Part shown: positions 34,205 to 44,580 of the stretch, one piece after another | Layout of the letters: each line of letters starts with the position of its first letter | How positions within the stretch are numbered: position 1 is the stretch's first letter | Origin: Nodosilinea sp. LEGE 06152 | GTDB lineage: Bacteria > Cyanobacteriota > Cyanobacteriia > Phormidesmidales > Phormidesmidaceae | Assembly (NCBI RefSeq): GCF_015207525.1 | Contig: NZ_JADEWR010000004.1 | Coordinates: forward strand, 62,001 to 126,000 | Direction: 5' to 3' | DNA: 64,000 nt | Notes under the pieces: generated by a model | What the model was told of the DNA's origin: nothing | Seen by the model: the letters and a program-made list of their open reading frames with translations, nothing else | Database searches by the model: none | Program-made: the position numbers and the translations under genes

Positions 34205-34687
34205 ATGGCGATGAAGACTCAACGACGGGGGGCCTTGGCCCTAGTAGCAGGCTTAGCAGTAGGTGCCATGGCCGCCCTTCCAGCCCTGGCTCAAGAGGCA
34301 AATTTTGAATCGTTCACGCTTTCTGGGGCCAACTCCACCGCCAGCGTTAGCGGCTTCACCAATGGCCTTTCGGCGCTGTCTAATATCGCTGGGCGCGATC
34401 GCAACGGCATTATCTGCGCCGGGTTTGCCGACACCAACCCCGACCACACCATGGTCCTACAGCAAGACCTCGCCTCGCTCACCCTCCAGGTCAACAGCGG
34501 CGGCAACGACACCAGTTTGCTGGTGCAGGGGCCCGACGGCACCGTTCGCTGTGGCGAAGACAGCGATCGCCGCAATCCCGACGCCCTCCTTCAGGACCAA
34601 AGCTGGTCAGCCGGTACCTATCGCATTTGGGTAGGGTCCCACAACCAGGGTCAGCGCTACAGCTATTCCCTCAGCGTCGGCCCATAG
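34205..34687 (+). CDS. Secreted protein with PPC-like domain
   Basis: 160 residues. Signal peptide: basic start [20 protein letters not shown], hydrophobic core, AxA cleavage (LPALAQ). The mature part has a [18 protein letters not shown] segment and an [20 protein letters not shown] segment that resemble the bacterial pre-peptidase C-terminal (PPC) domain, a small beta-sandwich found in secreted proteases and surface proteins. Two Cys (ICAG and VRCG) could form a disulphide. No catalytic domain is attached. Probably periplasmic or extracellular; function unknown. Confidence 0.78.
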   Translation: MAMKTQRRGALALVAGLAVGAMAALPALAQEANFESFTLSGANSTASVSGFTNGLSALSNIAGRDRNGIICAGFADTNPDHTMVLQQDLASLTLQVNSGGNDTSLLVQGPDGTVRCGEDSDRRNPDALLQDQSWSAGTYRIWVGSHNQGQRYSYSLSVGP

Positions 34688-34799
34688 TTCGGCAAAAAAG
34701 TCTGGTGAATTTTCTGGCGAAATAAAGTTTGACAGAAAAATATCAGCCCTAGAATCTTGCCCGCGAGTAGGTGTTAGTCGAGGGCAAGCCCACGCTAGG

Positions 34800-35567
34800 A
34801 TGAGGAAGCTGCCATTAACTCCATTGCCCGTGCTCAAGACTCTGCTTGCCGACTTTCACATCGTTTTCGAGCGTGACCCAGCGGCCCGCAATTGGCTAGA
34901 GGTATTGACCTGCTACCCCGGCTTCCACGCCCTGGCGCTGCACCGATTCAGCCACTGGCTGTGGCACCTGGGCCTGCCGTTAGTACCTCGGCTAATCTCC
35001 CACCTGGCCCGATTCTTGACCGGTATAGAAATTCACCCCGGTGCCACCATTGGCAAGGCGGTCTTCATTGACCACGGTATGGGGGTTGTCATTGGCGAGA
35101 CCGCCATTGTCGGCGACTACGCTCTCATCTATCAAGGCGTCACCCTAGGCGGCACTGGCAAGGAAATTGGCAAGCGCCACCCCACCCTGGGTGACAACGT
35201 TGTAGTTGGGGCTGGGGCAAAAGTGCTTGGCAACATCTACATAGGCCACAACGTGCGGATTGGGGCAGGCTCTGTAGTGCTGCGGGAAGTGCCCTCCGAC
35301 TGCACGGTAGTCGGCGTACCCGGACGGGTTGTGTACCGCGCTGGCGAACGGGTCGACCCATTGGAGCACGGCAGCCTGCCTGACTCTGAGGCCCAAGTCA
35401 TTCGGGCACTCCTCGATCGCATCGAATTGTTAGAAAAAGAGGTGCAGGCAATCGGCCAAACCCGTTTCCAGCCGGTGCTGGTTGGAGCTGTACAGGCGAA
35501 AGATAGCACCTACTGCCGCCTGCAAGATCGAGCTATCGAAGAATTTTTAGATGGCAGCGGCATTTAG
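34800..35567 (+). CDS. cysE: Serine O-acetyltransferase
   Basis: 255 residues. Left-handed beta-helix (hexapeptide) acetyltransferase: the N-terminal helical block [20 protein letters not shown] and the hexapeptide region [40 protein letters not shown] and [19 protein letters not shown] are those of CysE. His in FIDHGMG and the DP pair are catalytic. It makes O-acetylserine for cysteine synthesis. Most relatives start at the equivalent of the GTG codon at 34830 (giving MLKTLLADF), so the ten extra residues here may be untranslated. The C-terminus is about 30 residues longer than in E. coli. A terminator follows. Confidence 0.95.
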   Translation: MRKLPLTPLPVLKTLLADFHIVFERDPAARNWLEVLTCYPGFHALALHRFSHWLWHLGLPLVPRLISHLARFLTGIEIHPGATIGKAVFIDHGMGVVIGETAIVGDYALIYQGVTLGGTGKEIGKRHPTLGDNVVVGAGAKVLGNIYIGHNVRIGAGSVVLREVPSDCTVVGVPGRVVYRAGERVDPLEHGSLPDSEAQVIRALLDRIELLEKEVQAIGQTRFQPVLVGAVQAKDSTYCRLQDRAIEEFLDGSGI

Positions 35568-35627
35568 CGAATTACACATCCGCTACTGCTTCAAAGATCT
35601 AAAGCTCAAATTATTTACCCAAAAAGC

Positions 35628-35671
35628 GGATCCTTTTTCTCTTAAATGAGAAATCTGGATCCGTTTTTTTA
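35628..35671 (+). terminator. cysE terminator
   Basis: Stem cggatcc (35628-35634) with ggatccg (35657-35663), inner ttctc/gagaa pairing, then a run of seven T. Sixty bases after the cysE stop. Confidence 0.8.
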
Positions 35672-36264
35672 TTAGACTCAGGGCCAATTAACTCAGGCAT
35701 GCGAAGCTTTACGGAATTCTGTTCGCCGCCGCCCTAAAAATGTAAGGGTTCTATCATAGGAGAGACAGCCTTACTCAAGTAGTTTTGCTCCTTATCTGTG
35801 GCCAAAGACGTTTCACTTGAATGGCCGCTGCCGACCGCAAAGTGCACCTTGCCCATAGCCAATTTGGTGAATAGGGCCACGAAAAAGTAGTGTATTTGTT
35901 CTACAAACTCGGTTTTTCAACTGCGCACAGCATTCATTTTGATCAGGGCTTTACGCCCTAAAGTTAAGCCTTTCAGCCGATTCAATCGCTCTTCTCAAAA
36001 GTTGGGGTGGTACATCGCCTGATATTGCAGTTAAAATTGAAAAGCCTCGGCTCCGCTAATGTATTCCTCCTGGTAGAGGCGACAGCGAGCTAGGCCATCA
36101 GCTCGGGATCAGTGCTGTAGCTAGCCTACTTATTTGGGCCTATACCACCCGATCGCCAGAAAATAGATCCGCACTTTTTCGGAACTGTGGGCATCTACCG
36201 AAGAGAGCTGTTAATCTGATCACAGTCTTTGTCTTTCAACCTTAAGGAGCACGAGGATCGCGGC
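35672..36264. other. Long leader region of sigA
   Basis: Nearly 600 bases without a supported gene. Contains a small agggctttacgccct hairpin (35945-35960) and several AT-rich stretches that could be promoters. Ribosome binding gagg lies before ATG 36265. A long leader is usual for principal sigma-factor genes with several promoters; no RNA family was recognised. Confidence 0.4.
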
Positions 36265-37410
36265 ATGACCCAAGCAAATCATCTGCTCGGCACCATCGAC
36301 CCTGATACTGAGCTCGATCTACTGATCGACGGTAACGATAGCGATGGCGACGAGAATTTTGTTGCTCAAGATGACGAGGCCGGCGCCGATGACAAAGCGC
36401 CTAAGGGGAAAGTAACCCGCCGCCGAACTCAAACCAAGAAGCGCCACTACACCGAAGACTCCATTCGTCTCTACCTGCAAGAGATTGGCCGCATTCGACT
36501 ACTGCGGGCCGAAGAAGAAATTGAGCTCGCCCGAAAAATTGCCGACCTGCTCAAGCTAGAGCGAATCTACGACGATTTGGCCGACGCCCTTGAGCGCGAT
36601 CCCTACGATGCTGAATGGGCTGAAGCCGTCAGCAAAGACGAAGGTCAAACCTACAGTCTGGCCAGCTTCCGCCACCGCCTGCACATCGGTCGCCGCGCTA
36701 AAGACAAGATGGTGCAGTCTAACCTGCGTCTGGTGGTTTCAATTGCCAAAAAGTACATGAACCGTGGCCTCTCCTTCCAGGATCTAATTCAGGAAGGCAG
36801 CCTGGGCCTAATTCGGGCCGCCGAGAAGTTTGACCACGAAAAGGGCTACAAGTTCTCGACCTATGCAACCTGGTGGATTCGTCAGGCCATCACCCGAGCG
36901 ATCGCCGATCAGTCGCGCACCATTCGCCTGCCGGTGCACCTTTACGAGACAATTTCTCGCATCAAAAAAACCACCAAGCTGCTCTCCCAGGAGCTAGGCC
37001 GCAAACCCACCGAAGAGGAAATCGCTACTCGTATGGAGATGACCATCGAGAAGCTGCGGTTTATCGCTAAGTCGGCTCAGCTGCCCATCTCCCTCGAAAC
37101 ACCTATCGGTAAAGAAGAAGATTCTCGCCTGGGCGACTTCATCGAGTCCGATGGCGAAACCCCTGAAGACCAGGTTTCTAAGAGCCTGCTCCGAGAAGAC
37201 CTCGAGAGTGTGCTGGGCACCCTTAGCCCCCGCGAACGCGACGTACTGCGCCTGCGCTATGGCCTTGACGACGGTCGCATGAAGACCCTCGAGGAAATCG
37301 GTCAGATTTTCAATGTCACCCGCGAGCGCATTCGCCAAATTGAGGCCAAGGCTCTTCGCAAGCTGCGCCACCCCAACCGCAACAGCATCCTAAAAGAGTA
37401 CATTCGCTAA
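36265..37410 (+). CDS. sigA: RNA polymerase principal sigma factor SigA
   Basis: 381 residues from ATG 36265; a TTG-started extension to 36229 is less likely. Group-1 sigma-70: an acidic N-terminus ([20 protein letters not shown]), region 1.2 ([16 protein letters not shown]), region 2.1-2.4 ([20 protein letters not shown], then [20 protein letters not shown] for minus-10 recognition), region 3, and region 4.2 ([32 protein letters not shown]) for minus-35 recognition. Length and sequence fit cyanobacterial SigA. Transcribes housekeeping genes. A terminator follows at 37466. Confidence 0.95.
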   Translation: MTQANHLLGTIDPDTELDLLIDGNDSDGDENFVAQDDEAGADDKAPKGKVTRRRTQTKKRHYTEDSIRLYLQEIGRIRLLRAEEEIELARKIADLLKLERIYDDLADALERDPYDAEWAEAVSKDEGQTYSLASFRHRLHIGRRAKDKMVQSNLRLVVSIAKKYMNRGLSFQDLIQEGSLGLIRAAEKFDHEKGYKFSTYATWWIRQAITRAIADQSRTIRLPVHLYETISRIKKTTKLLSQELGRKPTEEEIATRMEMTIEKLRFIAKSAQLPISLETPIGKEEDSRLGDFIESDGETPEDQVSKSLLREDLESVLGTLSPRERDVLRLRYGLDDGRMKTLEEIGQIFNVTRERIRQIEAKALRKLRHPNRNSILKEYIR

Positions 37411-37465
37411 AGCGGTGTTTGAGCCTCAGTCATCTATGGCAGAAAGGCAATAACCCTACCAACAA

Positions 37466-37495
37466 AAAAGGCTGCCGTCGGGCAGCCTTTTTTGT
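37466..37495 (+). terminator. sigA terminator
   Basis: Stem aaaggctgcc/ggcagccttt around gtcg, followed by a T-run; 55 bases after the sigA stop. Confidence 0.9.
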
Positions 37496-37575
37496 TGTGC
37501 AGCTGTGCGCCTAGGGAAAGTAAGGGTAGATCAATCAACTTTTTCCTGCTACAGTGGACAGATTGCCGCCTAGCT

Positions 37576-37589
37576 GGTACACTTGTTCC
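37576..37589 (+). promoter_or_regulatory. LexA-binding box of lexA
   Basis: GGTACACTTGTTCC matches the cyanobacterial LexA consensus RGTACNNNDGTWCB at every position. It ends 32 bases before the lexA ATG at 37622, so it would cover the promoter or transcription start, implying negative autoregulation. It also argues against a TTG start at 37583, which would lie inside the operator. Confidence 0.85.
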
Positions 37590-37621
37590 ATGAAACGACG
37601 TTGATGCTGTGGCTAAACCCT

Positions 37622-38236
37622 ATGGAACCCTTAACAACTGCCCAACAGGAACTCTATGACTGGCTAATCGATTACATCCGAGCCAATCAGCACTCTCCGT
37701 CTATTCGCCAAATGATGCGAGCCATGAATTTGCGCTCCCCCGCTCCTATTCAAAGCCGCCTAGAGCACCTCAAAAACAAAGGCTACATTGAGTGGAGCGA
37801 AGGCAAAGCCCGCACTATTCGCGTTCGAGATGACGTTCGGGGAGTGCCCATTTTAGGCACCATTGCCGCTGGTTTTGTCAACGAAGCCTTCACCGATGCC
37901 GTTGAGCGCTTAGATCTCAACGGCCTGCCCATTCAGTCTGGCGATTACGCCCTCAAAGTGACTGGCGACAGCATGATCGAGGCCATGATTCAGGACGGAG
38001 ACGTGGTCATCATGCGCCCGGTCAAAGACCCCCACGGCATTCGAGAGGGCACCATTGTCGCTGCTCGGGTTGAGAGCGGCACTACCCTCAAGTCCTTCTA
38101 TCGCCAGGGCAACCAGGTGCAGCTCAAACCCGCCAATCCCAACTACCCAGTCATGGAGTTTCCGGCCGACCTAGTCGATGTACAGGGGCGGCTTGTCGCC
38201 GTATGGCGCGGTATTGATCCCGATTTCGCGATCTAG
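37622..38236 (+). CDS. lexA: LexA repressor
   Basis: 204 residues from ATG 37622 (MEPLTTAQQELYDWLIDYIR), the conserved cyanobacterial start. Winged HTH at residues 1-65 (SPSIRQMMRAMNLRSPAPIQ). The S24 peptidase part keeps every element needed for self-cleavage: Ala83-Gly84 scissile pair (TIAAGFVNEAF), nucleophile Ser117 (KVTGDSMIEAMI) and Lys157 (TTLKSFYRQ). Some cyanobacteria, such as Synechocystis 6803, have lost these residues and use LexA outside SOS; here a DNA-damage response is expected. Preceded by a perfect LexA box and followed by a terminator. Confidence 0.95.
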   Translation: MEPLTTAQQELYDWLIDYIRANQHSPSIRQMMRAMNLRSPAPIQSRLEHLKNKGYIEWSEGKARTIRVRDDVRGVPILGTIAAGFVNEAFTDAVERLDLNGLPIQSGDYALKVTGDSMIEAMIQDGDVVIMRPVKDPHGIREGTIVAARVESGTTLKSFYRQGNQVQLKPANPNYPVMEFPADLVDVQGRLVAVWRGIDPDFAI

Positions 38237-38268
38237 GGTTTGTATCGACAATTCACATAGTTCTTTTT

Positions 38269-38301
38269 ACCGCTGTTGCGTTTGGCAACAGCGGTTTTTT
38301 A
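38269..38301 (+). terminator. lexA terminator
   Basis: Eleven-base-pair stem accgctgttgc/gcaacagcggt (38269-38279, 38285-38295) with a short loop and six T. Confidence 0.9.
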
Positions 38302-38443
38302 GAAGTGTGCTGTTCTTTACCAAGCGGTTGGTAGCCCATTACAACTAAGTGCCCATTCAGAAACGTCCTCAAAAGCCTCTATCCCTCGCGAAGAAGTTGG
38401 GGTATTCGAATCGGTTCTAAATTAAATTGATCAACCATTTATT

Positions 38444-38968
38444 CTAGGCTTCACCCTCTGGGCCATCCTCCCCAATGGGCACTTGAGGGGGATGTTTGAG
38501 CACGTATAGACAGTTCTTTAAGGTTTCTCTGACTGACTCGTGGGTGTACTCATCGTCGGGGTGAGGCGGTTGGCCTGGCTGCTGAAAGTAGGGACGACAG
38601 TCGTAGATTTGCCCCCAGGTAACATCGGCCTGGCGCACGAGTTCGTAAAAGGTTTCGGGCGATCGCAGTACCGTCTCCAGCAAATCTTTCACGGCTTCGA
38701 CAGGGTTCTGCGAGTGCTGGCTAAGGCGAGTTTCATCATTACAGAGCCACTGCTCTAGCACTCGATGCAGCGCACCAGGACCGTCGAGCAACGCTTCTTT
38801 CAGCGCCTGCTGTGCCCCGTGCTTAGCCTGAACCAGGCGAGGAATGGGCGATTCTCCCTTCATAAAGCTGCCGGCCTCATGCCCGATCGCATCGGCCAGG
38901 GTAAACGGACGACTAAGTCGCAGCTCTTGCTGAATATCGGGCGTACCGTTGGCAGAATCGTTGGGCAT
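38444..38968 (-). CDS. Conserved hypothetical protein upstream of nothing known
   Basis: 174 residues, soluble, mostly helical, acidic at the C-terminus (PIGEDGPEGEA). I do not recognise a family. Sequence such as RPFTLADAIGHEAGSFMKGE and NPVEAVKDLLETVLRSPETF is well-ordered protein, codon use matches the neighbours, and it is encoded just after lpxD on the same strand with an 18-base gap, so they are likely cotranscribed. This position suggests nothing more than a housekeeping context. The ATG at 38968 is the only good start. Confidence 0.75.
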   Translation of the reverse strand: MPNDSANGTPDIQQELRLSRPFTLADAIGHEAGSFMKGESPIPRLVQAKHGAQQALKEALLDGPGALHRVLEQWLCNDETRLSQHSQNPVEAVKDLLETVLRSPETFYELVRQADVTWGQIYDCRPYFQQPGQPPHPDDEYTHESVRETLKNCLYVLKHPPQVPIGEDGPEGEA

Positions 38969-38986
38969 TGGCTTCTAAACGCGGAT

Positions 38987-40024
38987 TTAGGGCAGTCGCT
39001 TTTGCAGCTGCTGAAAGGTTTTGTATATATCTGGCAGGCGGCGGTACACCGCTGAGGCCTTGAGAAATACCTTGTAGGGCAGAGCTGGCGAACCGGCAAC
39101 CGTTTCACCGGGGGCAACATCGCTGTGGATGCCGGTTTTAGCAGTAGCGATCGCCCCGTCGCCAATCTTAGCCTGATTGGCAATACCCACCTGGCCCGCT
39201 AGGATTACTCGATTGCCAACGATCACGCCCCCAGCCATGCCTACCTGAGCGGCCATCACCACCCCTTCGCCCACCTGACAGCCGTGGGCGATGTGTATCA
39301 GGTTATCGAGCTTGGTGCCCCGACCCACGCGAGTGGTGCCGACCGCAGGGCGATCAATGGTGGTGTTGCTGCCGATCCGCACGCCATCTTCAATCACCAC
39401 AATGCCCGACTGCTCCATTTTTTCCCAGCCCTGAGCGGTAGGCACAAAGCCAAAGCCCTCAGCCCCAATCACCGCGCCGCTGTGGATAGCGCAGTCGGCC
39501 CCAATCTGGGTTCGCTCGTGGACGGTGCAGTTAGCGTGCAGCACAGTGCGATCGCCCACCTGCACCTCAGGGTAAATCACCACGTTAGGGTGCACACAGA
39601 CGCCGTCCCCCAGCCTAACCCCAGCCTGAATTACGGCATTGGCTCCGATCGAGACCCGTTCGCCACAGACGGCGGTCGGGTCAATAACGGCGCTGGGATG
39701 AATGCCAGCGCCAGGCTGATAGGGCGTGTAGAACAGGGCAATGGCGCGGGCAAAGGCGAGGCGCGGATCAGGGGTGCTAAGCCAAGCCAAGCCGCGATCG
39801 GTTGCCTGGGCCTGCATGGTGGGGTTCTGAGGCAAAATCAGGGCGCTGGCCTGGGTCTTGGCCACAAAGGCGGCAAACTTGTCTCCCTCAATGTAGCTCA
39901 GCGTCCCTATTGAAGCCTGGTCAACGGCGGCAACCCCAGCGATATCTGGGTCGTGGCTGGGGTCGGTGGTCAAACTGGAGGCCGCAGTAATCTGAATTTT
40001 GTCGGCAATGGTGCTGAACTTCAT
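38987..40024 (-). CDS. lpxD: UDP-3-O-acylglucosamine N-acyltransferase
   Basis: 345 residues. N-terminal uridine-binding domain (about 1-105: LSYIEGDKFAAFVAKTQASA), then a left-handed beta-helix with many hexapeptides (PTAVCGERVSIGANAVIQAG, HPNVVIYPEVQVGDRTVLHA), including the catalytic His region IDRPAVGTTRVGRGTKLDNL and HIAHGCQVGEG, and a C-terminal helix (YRRLPDIYKTFQQL). It adds the N-linked acyl chain in lipid A synthesis. Followed by the 174-residue hypothetical gene; preceded by rlmD. Confidence 0.96.
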   Translation of the reverse strand: MKFSTIADKIQITAASSLTTDPSHDPDIAGVAAVDQASIGTLSYIEGDKFAAFVAKTQASALILPQNPTMQAQATDRGLAWLSTPDPRLAFARAIALFYTPYQPGAGIHPSAVIDPTAVCGERVSIGANAVIQAGVRLGDGVCVHPNVVIYPEVQVGDRTVLHANCTVHERTQIGADCAIHSGAVIGAEGFGFVPTAQGWEKMEQSGIVVIEDGVRIGSNTTIDRPAVGTTRVGRGTKLDNLIHIAHGCQVGEGVVMAAQVGMAGGVIVGNRVILAGQVGIANQAKIGDGAIATAKTGIHSDVAPGETVAGSPALPYKVFLKASAVYRRLPDIYKTFQQLQKRLP

Positions 40025-40073
40025 AGGCGCTGAGGATAGGAGCTGGGGACGGGCGCAAAAACCAATCTGGCTT

Positions 40074-41441
40074 TTACGCTACCAGAAATGCGACGCATTC
40101 TACGTGGGGAGTCTGGGGAAAGAAGTCAGCGGGCTGGGCCTTAGTCAGGGTGTAACCGCCCTCCTCCCGCAGCACCTTGAGGTCACGGGCCAGGGTAGCC
40201 GGGTCACAGCTCATGTAGACAATACGGGGCGGGTGTAGTTCGAGCAGGGCGTCGAGCACGGGGCGATCGCAGCCCTTACGCGGCGGGTCAAGCACCACCA
40301 CATCCAGTGGATCGCTGAGGTTGGCAGCCGCCAACGACAGCTGTTCTGACACATCGCCAGCCCGAAATTCTACGTTATCGATGGTGTTCAGTCCGGCATT
40401 GATCAGGGCCTGGGCCACGGCCTCAGGCTGCACTTCTATGCCCACAACGCGTTTGGCTTTCTGGGCCAGCGGCAGGGTTAGGGAACCAACGCCGCAGTAG
40501 GCATCAATTAGGGTTTCGCTACCGGTGAGCTGCAGCTCGTTTGAGATTACCTGCAAAACCTGCTCGGCCTGCTCAGTATTGACCTGAAAGAAGGTCGTGG
40601 CATGGATGCGGAACCGCAGACCTGCAAACATTTCTTCGATGTAAGGCACACCGTCAATAACTAAGGTCTCGGCCCCAAAGATAGCGTTGGTTTTGTCGGG
40701 GTTGAGGTTGACGCAGACACCGACAAGAGCGGGGTAGCGATCGCGCCATTCCTGGGCCTGCAGCTCAATATCTTTCAGGTTTGGCGCGGTGGAAACCAGG
40801 GTGAGCAGCTGCTGCCCAGTGCGACGGCCCACCCGCAGGGCCAGGTGCCGCAGTCGCCCCTGATGCTTAGTCTCGTTATAGATAGACCAGCCCCGATCCT
40901 GAATGTCGCGCTTGACCTCCGCCAGCAGGGGGTTCAGGCGCTCGTCCTGCACAGGGCACTGGTTGAGGTTGACCAGCTTGTGGCTACCCTGGCGAAAGTA
41001 GCCCGCCTTGACCTGGCCTTCGGGCGATCGCCCTAGGGGGTAGGTGGCCTTGTTGCGGTAGCCCAAAGGCGCTTCTGCCGCCAAAATTGGCAGCACCTCA
41101 AGATCCTCAAACCCACCGATGCGGGTTAGAGCATCGAGCACCTGCTGCTGCTTAGCCGCCAGCTGGGCCGGGTAGTCAATCGACTGCCACTGGCAGCCAC
41201 CACATTTATCGGCCACAATACAGGCCGCACGCACGCGATCGGGCGAGGGGGTGAGCAGCTGCCGCACTTTGGCTCGGCCAAAGGTGGGCTTGGCCTGCAC
41301 CAAACGGGCACGTACAGTGTCGCCAGGCACGGTGTCGGGCACAAACACGACCCGCTCCTGCCAACGCCCCAGACCGTCACCACTGCTGCTGAGGTCAGTA
41401 ATCGCCACGTCAATTGTTTCCCCCTGCTGCCACTGGTCCAT
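40074..41441 (-). CDS. rlmD: 23S rRNA (uracil-C5)-methyltransferase, RumA/RlmD type
   Basis: 455 residues from ATG 41441, chosen because an aggag ribosome binding site lies eight bases before it; the frame is open further. TRAM domain at the N-terminus (TIDVAITDLSSSGDGLGRWQ), then the iron-sulphur ligands in ACIVADKCGGCQWQSIDYPA (C-x5-C-x2-C) and a fourth Cys in LNQCPVQD. SAM-binding motif I is LIDAYCGVGSLTLPLA; the DPPRKGCDRPV block and catalytic Cys in RIVYMSCDPATLARDL complete it. Members methylate U1939 or U747 of 23S rRNA; which site is not decidable here. Confidence 0.94.
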   Translation of the reverse strand: MDQWQQGETIDVAITDLSSSGDGLGRWQERVVFVPDTVPGDTVRARLVQAKPTFGRAKVRQLLTPSPDRVRAACIVADKCGGCQWQSIDYPAQLAAKQQQVLDALTRIGGFEDLEVLPILAAEAPLGYRNKATYPLGRSPEGQVKAGYFRQGSHKLVNLNQCPVQDERLNPLLAEVKRDIQDRGWSIYNETKHQGRLRHLALRVGRRTGQQLLTLVSTAPNLKDIELQAQEWRDRYPALVGVCVNLNPDKTNAIFGAETLVIDGVPYIEEMFAGLRFRIHATTFFQVNTEQAEQVLQVISNELQLTGSETLIDAYCGVGSLTLPLAQKAKRVVGIEVQPEAVAQALINAGLNTIDNVEFRAGDVSEQLSLAAANLSDPLDVVVLDPPRKGCDRPVLDALLELHPPRIVYMSCDPATLARDLKVLREEGGYTLTKAQPADFFPQTPHVECVAFLVA

Positions 41442-41537
41442 GGCTGTGCTCCTGCAATGCTTTTCCAATCCGCTTATCGACTGTAGCAAGGGAAACGACC
41501 GATGGGGGAACCCGTGACCTAATGAAACCCTAAGCTC

Positions 41538-41714
41538 CTAGTCTTCCTCGCTGCGTAGGGCATCAATGGCCTCGGCACTAAGAAGAGGCCTGAGCTGATC
41601 CTGAACGGTTTCGGGCTGATTACCCCAAAGCATTTTACAAAAGGCACTTTTGCCCTGCTGGCTAGCTCGGTTAAGCACAACCGCCAATTTTTCGCAGTTG
41701 GTGGTGTCGCCCAT
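41538..41714 (-). CDS. Small conserved hypothetical protein
   Basis: 58 residues from ATG 41714, preceded by gagagg at a good distance; a longer frame reaches 41891 but its extra N-terminus has no protein character. Sequence: MGDTTNCEKLAVVLNRASQQ, then a core with one Cys and Trp (KSAFCKMLWGNQPETV), then LRPLLSAEAIDALRSEED. Helical, soluble, two Cys. I know no family name. Lies between clpC and rlmD on the same strand; the inverted repeat at 41851-41902 separates it from clpC. Confidence 0.65.
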   Translation of the reverse strand: MGDTTNCEKLAVVLNRASQQGKSAFCKMLWGNQPETVQDQLRPLLSAEAIDALRSEED

Positions 41715-41850
41715 GGTGAAACCTCTCAAATGGTGTTGCCAGCATAGCGGCTCTGGGTCGCCAGCGCATGACCCATGGGGGTAAAAAGTAAAATGCCGCC
41801 CCCAAACGGGAGCGGCAATCTTCACAAGACATAACATAATTCTCGTTACG

Positions 41851-41902
41851 GGCTGGATAGAGCGGTTGAGCAACTTCAGCCGCTCTTGCACTCTATCCAG
41901 CC
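41851..41902. repeat. 12-bp inverted repeat downstream of clpC
   Basis: ggctggatagag (41851-41862) and ctctatccagcc (41891-41902) with an inner cgg..ccg pairing. It begins 14 bases after the clpC stop on the minus strand. No T-run follows, so it may stabilise the mRNA end or be a factor-dependent terminator. Confidence 0.6.
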
Positions 41903-41915
41903 TGCAGCGCAGTAG

Positions 41916-44381
41916 CTAGCTCTCGGCGGAGATTAGCTCGCGGCGCTGTTCCGCTTGGATCGTCACCTTGCCGGTGTCGTCGACATCGACGGTAGCGGTA
42001 TCGCCATCGCCTAGACGACCCGAGAGAATCTCTTCGGCCAGGGTGTCTTCGAGCAGACGCATGATCGCCCGACGCAGCGGCCGTGCCCCATAGCTGGGGT
42101 TGTAGCCCTCTTCCACCAGGCGCTCCTTGAAGCGCTCAGTGACCTGCAGGTGAATGTTTTTCTCGGTAAGTCGAGCAAACACCTCCTTGAGCAGGATGTC
42201 GGAGATCTCCTTGACCTCGTCTTTGGTGAGCTGACGGAAGACAATGATTTCGTCGAGGCGGTTGAGGAACTCAGGCCGGAAGTACTGCTTGAGTTCTTCG
42301 TTGACCAGGGAGCGAATGCGGTTGTACTGCGACTCGGCCTGATCTTGCTCAAACTCGAAGCCGAGACCGCCGCCACCCTTCTCGATCACCTTGGAGCCGA
42401 TGTTGGAGGTCATGATCAGCAGGGTGTTCTTGAAGTCAACCGTCCGACCCTTGGCATCGGTCAGGCGACCGTCTTCTAGAATTTGCAGCAGCATGTTGAA
42501 GACGTCGGGGTGAGCCTTCTCAATTTCGTCGAACAGCACTACGGTGTAGGGCCGACGACGCACCGCCTCGGTGAGCTGACCGCCCTCGTTGTAGCCGACG
42601 TAGCCCGGAGGCGAACCGATCAGCTTGGAGACCGTGTGGCGCTCCATAAACTCGGACATATCTAGGCGGATCATGGAGTCTTCGGAGCCGAAGAAGTAAG
42701 CCGCCAGAGACTTGGCCAGCTCGGTTTTACCAACCCCGGTGGGGCCGGAGAACACAAAGCTGGCGATCGGTCGGTTGGGGTTTTTGAGGCCGACTCGAGC
42801 CCGGCGAATGGCGCGCGAGATGGCTTTCACCGCTTCGTCTTGACCAATTAGACGCTGGTGCAGGGTGTCTTCCATGTGCATCAGCTTCTCGGACTCGGAC
42901 TCGGTGAGCTTGCTCACCGGTACCCCAGTCCAGGAGGCGACGATGTGGGCGATGTCTTCTTCGCCCACTACAGGCATGTCTTCGCCCTCGGCGTCTTCGG
43001 TGACCTTGTTCTGGGCGATCGCCCGAATTTCGGCCTTGATTTCCATCTCGCGATCGCGCAATTCCCCGGCTTTGTCAAAGTCCTGGGAACGCACGGCGTT
43101 GTCCTTATCTTTGAGCACCTGGCGCAGCTCGCGATCGAGCTCCTTGGCCGCCGGAGGCAGCTGGGAGTTGATCAGGCGCACGCGGGAACCCGCTTCATCG
43201 ATCAGGTCGATGGCCTTGTCGGGCAGGAAGCGATCGGCGATGTAGCGATCGGAGAGCTTAGCAGCGGCCTCTAGGGCTTCGTCGGCAATCTTGAGCTTGT
43301 GGTGCTGCTCGTAGCGATCGCGCAGACCGTGGAGGATTTCAATGGTTTCATCCACGCTGGGCTCGCCCACCATCACCGGCTGGAAGCGTCGCTCGAGGGC
43401 AGCGTCGCGCTCGATGTGCTTGCGGTACTCATCGAGGGTGGTCGCCCCGATGCACTGCAGCTCACCCCGGGCCAGGGCAGGCTTGAGGATGTTGGCGGCG
43501 TCGATCGCACCTTCGGCAGCTCCCGCCCCAATTAGGGTGTGAACCTCGTCGATCACCAGGATGACGTTGCCCGCGGTGCGGATCTCATCCATGATTTTCT
43601 TCAGGCGCTCTTCAAACTCGCCCCGGTACTTGGTACCGGCCACCAGCAGGCCGATGTCGAGGGTAACCACTCGGCGGTCTTCGAGAATGTCGGGCACGTC
43701 GCCGTTGCCGATGCGCTGGGCCAGACCTTCTGCGATCGCGGTTTTACCCACGCCGGGTTCGCCAATTAACACCGGGTTATTTTTGGTGCGCCGACCCAGA
43801 ATTTGGATAACGCGCTCAATTTCTTTCTGGCGACCCACCACCGGATCGAGCTTACCATCGGCAGCCATTTGAGTCAGATTAGAGCCAAACTCGTCGAGGG
43901 TGGGGGTTTTAGTGCGGCCTTGACCGCCCCCGGCAGAGACCTCAGCGGTTTCACCCAGCATGCGAATCACCTGAGTGCGCACCTTGGAGAGATCAACGCC
44001 CAGATTTTCAAGAACGCGGGCCGCGACCCCCTCGCCTTCGCGGATCAGTCCCAGGAGTAGGTGCTCGGTGCCAATGTAATTGTGGCCGAGCTGACGGGCC
44101 TCTTCCAGGGAGAGTTCAAGCACACGCTTGGCTCGGGGGGTAAAGGGAATTTCAACGGCGACAAAACCAGAGCCACGACCAATAATCTTTTCAACTTCGA
44201 TACGTGCGTCTTTGAGGTTGACGCCCATCGACTTCAAGACCTTGGCGGCTACGCCTGTGCCTTCCCCAATTAACCCCAGGAGAATCTGCTCGGTGCCCAC
44301 AAAGTTGTGGCCTAACCGACGAGCTTCCTCCTGCGCCAGCATGATGACCTTGATTGCTTTTTCTGTGAAGCGTTCAAACAT
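41916..44381 (-). CDS. clpC: ATP-dependent Clp protease ATP-binding subunit ClpC
   Basis: 821 residues from the conserved start [20 protein letters not shown] (44381). Two N-domain repeats (about 1-145), first AAA module (Walker [15 protein letters not shown]; Walker [10 protein letters not shown]), coiled-coil middle domain with a UVR-like motif ([19 protein letters not shown]), second AAA module ([27 protein letters not shown]), and the C-terminal D2-small domain. The VGF-like loop that docks onto ClpP is in GLGFEFE. HSP100 unfoldase that feeds ClpP/ClpR in cyanobacteria; essential in several species. An LGF-type variant loop and complete Walker motifs indicate an active protein. Confidence 0.97.
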   Translation of the reverse strand: MFERFTEKAIKVIMLAQEEARRLGHNFVGTEQILLGLIGEGTGVAAKVLKSMGVNLKDARIEVEKIIGRGSGFVAVEIPFTPRAKRVLELSLEEARQLGHNYIGTEHLLLGLIREGEGVAARVLENLGVDLSKVRTQVIRMLGETAEVSAGGGQGRTKTPTLDEFGSNLTQMAADGKLDPVVGRQKEIERVIQILGRRTKNNPVLIGEPGVGKTAIAEGLAQRIGNGDVPDILEDRRVVTLDIGLLVAGTKYRGEFEERLKKIMDEIRTAGNVILVIDEVHTLIGAGAAEGAIDAANILKPALARGELQCIGATTLDEYRKHIERDAALERRFQPVMVGEPSVDETIEILHGLRDRYEQHHKLKIADEALEAAAKLSDRYIADRFLPDKAIDLIDEAGSRVRLINSQLPPAAKELDRELRQVLKDKDNAVRSQDFDKAGELRDREMEIKAEIRAIAQNKVTEDAEGEDMPVVGEEDIAHIVASWTGVPVSKLTESESEKLMHMEDTLHQRLIGQDEAVKAISRAIRRARVGLKNPNRPIASFVFSGPTGVGKTELAKSLAAYFFGSEDSMIRLDMSEFMERHTVSKLIGSPPGYVGYNEGGQLTEAVRRRPYTVVLFDEIEKAHPDVFNMLLQILEDGRLTDAKGRTVDFKNTLLIMTSNIGSKVIEKGGGGLGFEFEQDQAESQYNRIRSLVNEELKQYFRPEFLNRLDEIIVFRQLTKDEVKEISDILLKEVFARLTEKNIHLQVTERFKERLVEEGYNPSYGARPLRRAIMRLLEDTLAEEILSGRLGDGDTATVDVDDTGKVTIQAEQRRELISAES

Positions 44382-44580
44382 GATGGTATTAATCACCTGG
44401 TGCGTGCCGGATAGGCAAATTCTAGCACAGTGATTTTTGTCGGTTGTGCCCTACTAAACAGCCGGTTTACCGCGCCTAGTTAGCGTGCTCGTAAAACTGC
44501 AAAAACAGCTTGGGATCGCCAATGGTCAATAGGTTGAGATTTGAAAAAATGTAAATTTTCTCAACTTTAAAGGTTCGGTT

